Below, piece after piece: positions 1 through 4,696 of a stretch of DNA of 8,411 nucleotides (positions within the stretch are counted from its first letter, which is position 1; each line of letters starts with the position of its first letter). The translations under genes were made by a program, and so were the position numbers. This stretch comes from JAVVEZ01 sp032250895. Lineage in GTDB: Bacteria > Pseudomonadota > Gammaproteobacteria > Pseudomonadales > Pseudohongiellaceae. A model generated the notes under the pieces. It was given only the letters and a program-made list of their open reading frames with translations, did not search any database and was not told the origin of the DNA. The stretch covers positions 1 through 8,411 of the forward strand of contig JAVVEZ010000114.1 in NCBI GenBank assembly GCA_032250895.1, in the 5' to 3' direction.

Positions 1-1
1 C

Positions 2-415
2 CAGGGCATGAGCGATTCCGACCCGGCCGCTTTGTACAGTTATGCCGCCTCACAGCTGAATGCCTACGATCTGGCCTACATCCATACCATGGAACCCCTG
101 CCCGGCCATATGCTGGCCGGCAAGGGACCCAGAGTCACACCAGTCATTCGCAAGATCTACCAGGGAGTACTGATGACCAACGGCGGCTATGATGCCCAAA
201 CCGGCGCTGCCGCCATCAACAACGATGAGACCGATCTGATCGCCTATGGCGTGCCCTTCCTGGCCAACCCGGACCTGGTGACCCGCTATCGTCTCGGCGC
301 CCCGCTGAATACGCCAGACTATGACACCTTCTACAGCCACGGCCCGGAGGGCTATGCGGATTATCCCACCTGGGACGAAACGGCCCCGCAGAAAATGGGA
401 GCCAGTTCACAGTAA
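2..415 (+). CDS. Old yellow enzyme family NADH:flavin oxidoreductase / alkene reductase, C-terminal part
   Basis: The reading frame is open at the left edge, so the first in-window ATG (position 8) is internal and only about the last 137 residues are present; the family is usually about 350-370 residues. Counting from that ATG, residues 50-61 (KIYQGVLMTNGGY) and 75-93 (TDLIAYGVPFLANPDLVTR) are the conserved end of the FMN-binding TIM barrel, where the backbone and the Arg contact the FMN phosphate. Residues 100-120 (LNTPDYDTFYSHGPEGYADYP) are the typical closing segment of the NemA/OYE group. Members use NAD(P)H and FMN in the cytoplasm to reduce activated C=C bonds of enals, enones, maleimides or nitro compounds. 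The catalytic His/Asn pair and Tyr lie outside the window. A 6-bp inverted repeat (417-422 with 441-446) follows the stop but lacks a T run, so I do not call it a terminator. The family call is secure; the substrate is unknown. Confidence 0.93.
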   Translation, partial: QGMSDSDPAALYSYAASQLNAYDLAYIHTMEPLPGHMLAGKGPRVTPVIRKIYQGVLMTNGGYDAQTGAAAINNDETDLIAYGVPFLANPDLVTRYRLGAPLNTPDYDTFYSHGPEGYADYPTWDETAPQKMGASSQ

Positions 416-514
416 AGCCCTGACTGGTGGATTATTGTTGCAGGGCAGCTGAACAAGCCCTCGAGCCGGGTGCGTTGACCCGTCTGCCAGCATCAGTGTT
501 TTTTAACCCATATG

Positions 515-520
515 AAGGAG
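515..520 (+). promoter_or_regulatory. Ribosome binding site of the Asp-rich secreted protein gene
   Basis: AAGGAG lies 7 bases before the ATG at 528, near-ideal Shine-Dalgarno strength and spacing. This fixes the start and gives a protein beginning with a clean signal peptide. A TTGACC at 475-480 could be a -35 element, but the only candidate -10 (T-rich, TTTTAA at 501-506) sits 20 bases away, so I do not claim a promoter. Confidence 0.75.
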
Positions 521-527
521 TCGAGAG

Positions 528-1205
528 ATGATCAAAAAATTAAGCCTTGTTTTTTCCGCAGTCGTGCTGCTGGCAGGCGCCGGTTTGACGCTTGCCGATG
601 AGGACTCTGGCAATGGCCGGGGACGCAACAAAAACCTCGGCCACCACAATGCCTCTGATGGTGTCATGGGACTGATCACGGCCAATCGTCAGATCTTCTA
701 CAGTGGCGATCCACTAGACATCGGCATCCGCTTTCCACGTGGCGCGCAGCTGATTGCCAACGGTGACGTGGACGCCTACCTGCTGATTTTCCGTCCCAAT
801 ACCGATATCACGGTATTGCCGGTAAGCGCCGAGGCCAGCCCGAACAGGCGCAATCTTTTCCGGATCAGCGCGGTGAACCCGGAAACCCTCCCGGAAGGGG
901 TCTATCAGCTTGGGGTCGTGCTGACGGTGCCTGATGGTGACCCTCTGAATGTTGCCGACTGGTATAACGGCCTGCTGGGCATGGTCAGCCTCAAAGGGCT
1001 TACTGTGAGCGCCGAAGCACTGGATATCGACGCCGATGGCGACGGTGACGTGGACGATGATCTAGACGATGATGGCTTCGTTGACGATGATGGCAGTGAT
1101 GATGTCGCTGACGATGATAATGGCAGTGATGATGTCTCTGGCGATGATATCGCCGGGGATGACGGGGAAGAAGACGAAAGTGTTGATGACAGCACGACCC
1201 CCTGA
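528..1205 (+). CDS. Secreted protein with Asp-rich, probably calcium-binding C-terminal tail
   Basis: I do not recognise the family. Residues 1-23 form a Sec signal peptide (MIKK, hydrophobic SLVFSAVVLLAGAGL, then TLA before DED). Residues 44-162 look like one compact beta-rich domain without cysteines (GLITANRQIFYSGDPLDIGIR, then DVDAYLLIFRP and LPEGVYQLGVVLTVP). From about residue 166 the chain becomes extremely acidic: 31 of the last 60 residues are Asp or Glu. It opens with DIDADGDGDVDDD, resembling the DxDxDG loops of EF-hand, dockerin and thrombospondin type 3 calcium sites, and then contains a repeated unit with GSDDV at residues 189-193 and 199-203. A periplasmic or extracellular calcium- or cation-binding role is inferred from composition only. 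The gene has a strong RBS and stands alone between the reductase gene and a 450-base gap. The acidic tail could instead be a disordered solubility segment. Confidence 0.85.
   Translation: MIKKLSLVFSAVVLLAGAGLTLADEDSGNGRGRNKNLGHHNASDGVMGLITANRQIFYSGDPLDIGIRFPRGAQLIANGDVDAYLLIFRPNTDITVLPVSAEASPNRRNLFRISAVNPETLPEGVYQLGVVLTVPDGDPLNVADWYNGLLGMVSLKGLTVSAEALDIDADGDGDVDDDLDDDGFVDDDGSDDVADDDNGSDDVSGDDIAGDDGEEDESVDDSTTP
1090..1136 (+). repeat. Two 17-base direct repeats, 30-base period, in the Asp-rich coding tail
   Basis: The sequence ATGGCAGTGATGATGTC occurs at 1090-1106 and again, identical, at 1120-1136. The 30-base period is a multiple of three, so each copy encodes the same GSDDV core and any gain or loss of units keeps the frame. 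The surrounding GAT/GAC-rich stretch (about 1021-1195) looks like product of slippage or recombination within coding sequence. Confidence 0.85.
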
Positions 1206-1263
1206 TCCCCTGTTTCAGCTCCACTCTGGTCAGTCGTGAAGGCTTTTCTCAGGCCGAACTGAT

Positions 1264-1302
1264 GATCCCCGCGTATGTTCCATCCCCGCGCACGCGGGGA
1301 TC
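1264..1302. repeat. GC-rich dispersed hairpin repeat (REP-like) with two alternative 5' arms
   Basis: ATCCCCGCG occurs twice (1265-1273 and 1282-1290) and its reverse complement CGCGGGGAT once (1293-1301). The second copy makes a 9-bp stem with a 2-base gap; the first extends to 10 bp (GATCCCCGCG, 1264-1273, with 1293-1302) with a 19-base loop, so the two arms compete. The type resembles the short palindromic intergenic repeats scattered through many proteobacterial genomes. A related half-site, GCGCGGGGATGA, occurs at 4673-4684. It lies 59 bases after the Asp-rich gene and might protect or end its transcript. Confidence 0.6.
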
Positions 1303-1395
1303 CGGAGCCAGTAACCTTTCCTCCTATTTTTTCTTTCTTCGGTCACCCAGGCCCAGCGCAGGCTTGTTACCCAATAATCCCGCTCATCACGGCCC

Positions 1396-1412
1396 GGGGG
1401 GGGGGGGGGGGG
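1396..1412. repeat. Homopolymer of 17 G
   Basis: Seventeen consecutive G follow GGCCC and precede CCGACGAGG. A run of this length is rare in bacterial DNA and prone to slipped-strand length change. It lies about 240 bases before the sugar dehydrogenase start, outside any convincing gene. The true length may differ from that shown because such runs are hard to sequence. Confidence 0.95.
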
Positions 1413-1502
1413 CCGACGAGGAGCGTAAGCGAGCGAGCGGAGCCACCACGGCACTGTCCTGCCCAGTGACGAAGATTCAGGTTTCTTCTGCCGGAATCAG
1501 GA

Positions 1503-1531
1503 TGGATTTCGGCCCCGCAGACTTATATACT
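1503..1531 (+). promoter_or_regulatory. Possible sigma70 promoter of the sugar dehydrogenase gene
   Basis: TATACT (1526-1531) matches the -10 consensus at five of six positions. The hexamer 17 bases upstream, TGGATT (1503-1508), matches the -35 consensus at only three. This would leave a 5' leader of about 115 bases. The -10 is good and the -35 poor, so the call is tentative. Confidence 0.3.
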
Positions 1532-1653
1532 GGGAGCCCTTTTGCACTTTTGCGACAGTACCCATTGTTCTTGTCCACAATTGGCTGTCTTGCAGAAAAC
1601 CTGGAAAAGTCTCATCAACAACGGACCCCAACAATAATCATGAGGAAGACACT

Positions 1654-2748
1654 ATGAAACGGCTTTTTGCCCTTGCCCTGGGCTTGTTCGTGGGCAGCCT
1701 TGCGCTGGCCCAGGAACCCTACCCCTTCACTACCACAGCCATTGCCGAATTCAACGAGCCCTGGGCCCTTGAATTCCTGCCTGATGGCCGGCTGCTGGTC
1801 ACGGAAAAAGCCGGGACCATCCAACTGGTCACGCAAAGCGGCCAGAAAACCGAGGTGGCCGGTGCTCCCAAGGTGGATTACTTCTTCCAGGGTGGCCTGG
1901 GTGACATCGTCCTGCATCCCGATTTTGCCAGCAACAACCTGGTCTACCTCAGCTTTGTCGAAGCCGGTGCCAACGAAACCCGGGGTGCTGCGGTGGCCCG
2001 TGGCACCCTGAATCTTGCCGGCAGCCCCCGCATCGAAAACCTAGAGGTGATCTGGCGCGCGCTGCCGAAAGTGGATGGCGGCCTGCATTTCAGTCACCGC
2101 ATCGCCTTTGATGCCGATGGTCTGATGTACGTTTCTGCCGGCGATCGCAACAAATTCGACCCCGCCCAGGACCTGAACCAGAATCTGGGCAAGATCATGC
2201 GCCTGAACGATGATGGCACAGCCGCTGCCGGCAACCCCTTCGCCAGTCAGGGTGGCATCGCGGCCCAGATCTTCTCCTACGGGCACCGCAACCTGCTGGG
2301 CCTTGCCTTCGACCCCCAGGGCCGGCTCTGGAATATAGAAATGGGCCCCCGTGGCGGCGACGAGATCAATCTGGTGGAGGCCGGCAACAACTATGGCTAT
2401 CCGCTGGTATCCAACGGCAATCACTACGATGGCAAGATCATTCCGGACCATGATACCGATGATCGCTTCACCAAGCCCAAGGTCTGGTGGAACCCGGTGA
2501 TCTCGCCCTCCAGCCTGATGTTCTACACCGGCGAGCAGTTCCCCGACTGGAAAGGCAGCGCCTTCATCACCGGCCTGTCTTCCATGTCCATCGTGCGCAT
2601 AGCCGTCAACGGCGACAACGCCGTGGAAGCCCAGCGCTTCGTCATGGGCAAGCGCATGCGCGGCGTCGAACAAGGCCCCGATGGCAATATCTGGGCCATC
2701 GAAGACGGCCCCGGCGGACGCCTGGTGAAACTGTCACCACGCCGCTGA
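1654..2748 (+). CDS. PQQ-dependent sugar (aldose) dehydrogenase, soluble GSDH/YliI type, exported
   Basis: The start has a GAGGAA ribosome site at 1642-1647. Residues 1-19 are a signal peptide (KRLFALALGLFVGSLALA, cleavage before QEP), placing the enzyme in the periplasm. The rest is a six-bladed propeller of the glucose/sorbosone dehydrogenase family at its usual length. Landmarks are NEPWALEFLPDGRLLVTEK (34-52), GGLGDIVLHPDF (80-91), LHFSHRIAFDADG (144-156) with His145 at the place of the family's catalytic base, SAGDRN (161-166), YGHRNLLGLAFDPQGRLW (209-226), GPRGGDEIN (231-239) and NNYGYP (245-250). Family members oxidise aldoses to lactones with PQQ held in the central channel and calcium supporting it, passing electrons to a cytochrome or quinone. 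No PQQ synthesis genes are in the window, so PQQ must come from elsewhere. The gene is monocistronic, ending in a strong terminator. The family is firm; the sugar substrate and cofactor loading are not shown. Confidence 0.92.
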   Translation: MKRLFALALGLFVGSLALAQEPYPFTTTAIAEFNEPWALEFLPDGRLLVTEKAGTIQLVTQSGQKTEVAGAPKVDYFFQGGLGDIVLHPDFASNNLVYLSFVEAGANETRGAAVARGTLNLAGSPRIENLEVIWRALPKVDGGLHFSHRIAFDADGLMYVSAGDRNKFDPAQDLNQNLGKIMRLNDDGTAAAGNPFASQGGIAAQIFSYGHRNLLGLAFDPQGRLWNIEMGPRGGDEINLVEAGNNYGYPLVSNGNHYDGKIIPDHDTDDRFTKPKVWWNPVISPSSLMFYTGEQFPDWKGSAFITGLSSMSIVRIAVNGDNAVEAQRFVMGKRMRGVEQGPDGNIWAIEDGPGGRLVKLSPRR

Positions 2749-2774
2749 AGAAAAGGCAAAACCCCGTTCTCAAT

Positions 2775-2803
2775 AAAAAACCCCGCATGCCGGGGTTTTT
2801 TAT
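2775..2803 (+). terminator. Rho-independent terminator after the sugar dehydrogenase gene
   Basis: A CCCCG/CGGGG stem (2781-2785 with 2791-2795) with loop CATGC is followed by TTTTTTT. Six A before the stem can pair with the T run, so the structure could also work on the minus strand. It begins 27 bases after the stop codon. Confidence 0.92.
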
Positions 2804-2839
2804 TTCACCATGACTCCGGCACCGAACTTCGCTGGACTA

Positions 2840-2870
2840 CGCCTAAGCCCGCTACAAAAAAACTTAGGCG
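2840..2870. repeat. 8-bp perfect inverted repeat with 15-base A-rich loop
   Basis: CGCCTAAG (2840-2847) is matched exactly by CTTAGGCG (2863-2870). The loop (2848-2862) contains seven A in a row. There is no T run after it, so it is not a normal terminator. It may be an operator, an attachment-like site or a remnant of a mobile element end. Confidence 0.6.
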
Positions 2871-2884
2871 AATTATCAGTGGCC

Positions 2885-3037
2885 ATGAAGACCACAACAA
2901 TGTCGACACCTTCGCGCACCGCTCACGCAGACTTTGACAATGCCACGACGTTGCGGCACCACGCCAGGAAGCTACTGGGTGTAGAACGGTTGAAGAAGTT
3001 GTATCAGACGAATGCGGAGAGGATCTTTCATCTGTAA
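2885..3037 (+). pseudogene. Short ORF, possibly the C-terminal remnant of an amidohydrolase family gene
   Basis: The frame is open from 2810 but has no ribosome site there; an internal ATG at 2885 gives 50 residues. The end, GVERLKKLYQTNAERIFHL, resembles the closing helix of metal-dependent amidohydrolases (the amidohydrolase 2 group), which often finish with a motif like K(I/L)xxxNAxRxFxL just before the stop. No barrel, metal ligands or upstream domain exist in the window, since a terminator lies directly before it. I therefore read it as the leftover 3' end of a lost gene, though it could be an unrelated small protein. The match is by memory of the motif over only about 19 residues. Confidence 0.35.
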
Positions 3038-3044
3038 GGCTATT

Positions 3045-3070
3045 CTTTTATGGCAAACTTTTATGAAAAG
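3045..3070. promoter_or_regulatory. Possible operator of the toxin-antitoxin module
   Basis: CTTTTATG is repeated directly at 3045-3052 and 3058-3065 (13-base step), and the second copy is half of the palindrome CTTTT-ATG-AAAAG (3058-3070). It lies 39-64 bases before the toxin start, in an AT-rich stretch that also holds -10-like TATTAA (3071-3076) and TTATAC (3086-3091). HigA-type antitoxins usually repress their own promoter through short palindromes in this position. The role is inferred from place and symmetry. Confidence 0.4.
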
Positions 3071-3108
3071 TATTAACCTTACTGGTTATACAAAATCAGG
3101 ATCAGTGA

Positions 3109-3453
3109 ATGGACCTCACGTTTGCCAACACCAGGCTCAGAAAGGAGATGAATGAGGCCAAAGCAATGAGTCGAACCTATGGCCCTCGGCAGGCAGCAAT
3201 TCTGCAGGTCGTGCTAACCAGTCTCAGGGCAGCAGGCTCTTTGGCAATTTTCGCTCCTCCCTACAGTCCACCGCATCGTTGTCATGAATTAACCGGAAAC
3301 CTGAAAGGCATGCTCAGTATGGATCTCGTGCATCCATACCGCCTGCTGTTCGAAGTAGCCAACTTTCCTGTCCCACAGCGCGTGGAAGGAGGCCTGGATT
3401 GGACCAAAGTTACCGCCATCAGAATCATGAAAGTGGAGAATACCCATGGCTGA
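3109..3453 (+). CDS. RelE/HigB-like toxin of a type II toxin-antitoxin module
   Basis: This 114-residue protein matches the plasmid-maintenance killer branch of the RelE/ParE fold. It opens with DLTFANTRLRKEMNE, has a helical pair at residues 14-45, then the conserved core RCHELTGNLKGMLSMDL (57-73) and VHPYRLLFE (74-82), and ends with GLDWTKVTAIRIMKVENTHG (95-114). In this family the basic and aromatic residues around HELxGxxKG and HPYRL(I/L)F sit in the mRNA-cleaving site of ribosome-dependent RNases. Its stop overlaps the start of the next gene by 8 bases, the usual toxin-first higBA order with translational coupling. The ribosome site is weak (AGGA at 3098-3101). The toxin looks intact. 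Activity against mRNA is inferred from the family. Confidence 0.88.
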   Translation: MDLTFANTRLRKEMNEAKAMSRTYGPRQAAILQVVLTSLRAAGSLAIFAPPYSPPHRCHELTGNLKGMLSMDLVHPYRLLFEVANFPVPQRVEGGLDWTKVTAIRIMKVENTHG

Positions 3454-4546
3454 CACAAGAGAAACGAGAAATGAGTACCACCCGGATTATCTGGTTACTC
3501 CAAGCGCCGTTCTCGAATACGAACTCACACAGCGGTGCATGACACAAAACGAACTCGCGCGCCGCACCGGCCTGACGACGAAACACATCATCGATCTGGT
3601 AAAAAGCAAGTCGCGTATCACCCCTGAAACCGCCATCAAGCTCGAGCGCGCCATTGGCATGCCGGTCGACTACTGGCTGACCCTGGAAGCGCACTATCAA
3701 GAGGCTCTGGCAAGACAGCATGAGGGGACAAATCTGGACAAGGATTTGTTCTGGCTTGATCGTTTACCCATCAAGGATATGGCAAAACTGGGCTGGATCG
3801 CACGTTTCAAGGATAAGAGACAACAGTTGGAAGAGTTGTTGCGTTTTTTCGGCATTGCCAATGTCGGTCAATGGGATAACCTATGGCCAACCCTGGAAGT
3901 AGCGTACCGGCAACACAACAAACAGGAGGTATTGGCCGAAGCCGTTTCCGCCTGGCTTCGCCAAGGCGAGATCAGTGCTACCGGCATCGGATGCAAGGAC
4001 TTCGACAAGGAAGTCTTTCGCCACGCGCTGGACGAGATCAAGACCATGACTGATCAACTTCCCGAAGCATTCCAGCCGCGTATGCAAGCCTTGTGTGCCA
4101 CCGCCGGGGTGGCCGTAGTATTTGTGCCAGCTCTACCCAAGACCGGCATAAGCGGCGCCACCCGCTGGGTCAGCCCGACCAAGGCTGTGATCCAGTTGAG
4201 TCTGCGCTACAAATCCAACGACCAACTCTGGTTCACCTTCTTCCATGAAGCCGGGCACATCATGTTGCACGGCAAAAAGGAACTGTTCCTGGAAGGCCTT
4301 AATGGCATGCAAGCCGAAAAAGAAGCCGAAGCAGATGCCTTTGCCCAAAAAGAACTGGTATCTCGCAAAGCGCTGCTGGAGTTCATGGCAGAGGGCGACT
4401 ACTCACCGCAGGCCATCAAGCGCTTCGCGAAGAGCATCAACATTGCCCCCGGTATCGTCGTGGGACAGTTGCAGCATGAGAAGGCGTTAGGCTGGAACCA
4501 GTGCAATGAACTGAAGTGTTACTATAAATGGCAGCATGAAGATTAG
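3446..4546 (+). CDS. HigA-like antitoxin fused to an ImmA/IrrE zinc metallopeptidase domain
   Basis: The 366-residue protein has two parts. Residues 24-85 are a HigA/XRE helix-turn-helix (MTQNELARRTGLTTKHIIDL at 32-51, then SRITPETAIKLERAIGMPVDYWL). After a helical linker (100-205), residues 210-345 form an ImmA/IrrE (COG2856) domain with the zinc motif FFHEAGHIMLHG (265-276; His267, Glu268, His271) and the downstream EAEADAFA (293-300), which supplies the third metal ligand. GGAGA at 3435-3439 drives the ATG at 3446, which overlaps the toxin stop. Fusion of a DNA-binding antitoxin to this peptidase domain is known in toxin-antitoxin and phage-repressor settings, where the peptidase cleaves a partner regulator or the protein itself. 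Here it is expected to bind the toxin and the promoter. What the peptidase cuts is unknown. All zinc-site residues are present, so it should be active. Confidence 0.9.
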   Translation: MADTRETRNEYHPDYLVTPSAVLEYELTQRCMTQNELARRTGLTTKHIIDLVKSKSRITPETAIKLERAIGMPVDYWLTLEAHYQEALARQHEGTNLDKDLFWLDRLPIKDMAKLGWIARFKDKRQQLEELLRFFGIANVGQWDNLWPTLEVAYRQHNKQEVLAEAVSAWLRQGEISATGIGCKDFDKEVFRHALDEIKTMTDQLPEAFQPRMQALCATAGVAVVFVPALPKTGISGATRWVSPTKAVIQLSLRYKSNDQLWFTFFHEAGHIMLHGKKELFLEGLNGMQAEKEAEADAFAQKELVSRKALLEFMAEGDYSPQAIKRFAKSINIAPGIVVGQLQHEKALGWNQCNELKCYYKWQHED

Positions 4547-4634
4547 ATTCAGCTACCCACTCATCTCGATGTGCACATGCCGGCTACAGGGTGATGGTAG
4601 GGGGCCTATGCAGAGCTTCCATGGCAATACTCGA

Positions 4635-4663
4635 TTTGCTGAACTGTTGAAAGACCTTATAGT
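4635..4663 (+). promoter_or_regulatory. Possible promoter before the 487-residue gene
   Basis: TATAGT (4658-4663) fits the -10 consensus at five of six positions, with a poor -35, TTTGCT (4635-4640), 17 bases upstream. The 150-base gap after the antitoxin has no terminator, so read-through from the toxin-antitoxin operon is equally possible. Confidence 0.3.
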
Positions 4664-4670
4664 AGTATGC

Positions 4671-4687
4671 CTGCGCGGGGATGACAG
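4671..4687. repeat. Half copy of the GC-rich hairpin repeat
   Basis: CTGCGCGGGGATGACAG resembles the reverse complement of the hairpin repeat around 1275-1299 (GTGCGCGGGGATGGAAC), sharing GCGCGGGGATG. The partner arm is missing, so no hairpin forms. It lies 10 bases before the annotated start of the next gene and overlaps its leader. Confidence 0.45.
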
Positions 4688-4696
4688 CGAGGAAGA

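Larger units (their letters stand above)
1206..1653. other. Gene-free 450-base region with hairpin repeat, G17 run and possible promoter
   Basis: No credible gene is seen here. It holds a GC-rich hairpin repeat (1264-1302), a run of 17 G (1396-1412), a GCGA-rich stretch directly after it (about 1419-1440) and a possible promoter near 1526. An open frame crosses the G run from 1262 to 1657, but it starts inside the hairpin repeat, has no ribosome binding site and is low in complexity, so it is not called. The T-rich stretch at 1327-1339 follows the hairpin at too great a distance to make a standard terminator. Confidence 0.7.

Noticed and set aside
416..527. Inverted repeat 417-422/441-446 as a terminator and TTGACC at 475 as a promoter
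   Set aside because: The stem has an 18-base loop and no T run, and the -35-like site has no -10 at proper spacing. Neither can be called from sequence alone.
905..1195. Ser-rich minus-strand open frame opposite the Asp-rich tail
   Set aside because: GAT/GAC-rich DNA read backwards gives Ser/Ile codons without stops, so this is a composition shadow of the acidic repeat.
1275..1310. Hairpin CCCCGCGCACGCGGGGAT resembling the core of a type I-E CRISPR repeat
   Set aside because: Only one full copy is present, the neighbouring copy is 17 bases away and incomplete, no spacers follow and no cas gene is in the window. A dispersed palindromic repeat explains it better.
1262..1657. 131-codon open frame across the G17 run
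   Set aside because: It starts within the hairpin repeat, has no ribosome binding site, encodes low-complexity residues and a poly-Gly run, and runs into the dehydrogenase start. It is probably an artefact of GC-rich repeat DNA.
2041..2673. 210-codon minus-strand open frame inside the sugar dehydrogenase gene
   Set aside because: It is antisense to a gene with clear family motifs, and long antisense frames are expected in GC-rich coding DNA. No ribosome site or recognisable motif supports it; the same holds for the long minus-strand frames at 5570-6187 and 6326-6868.
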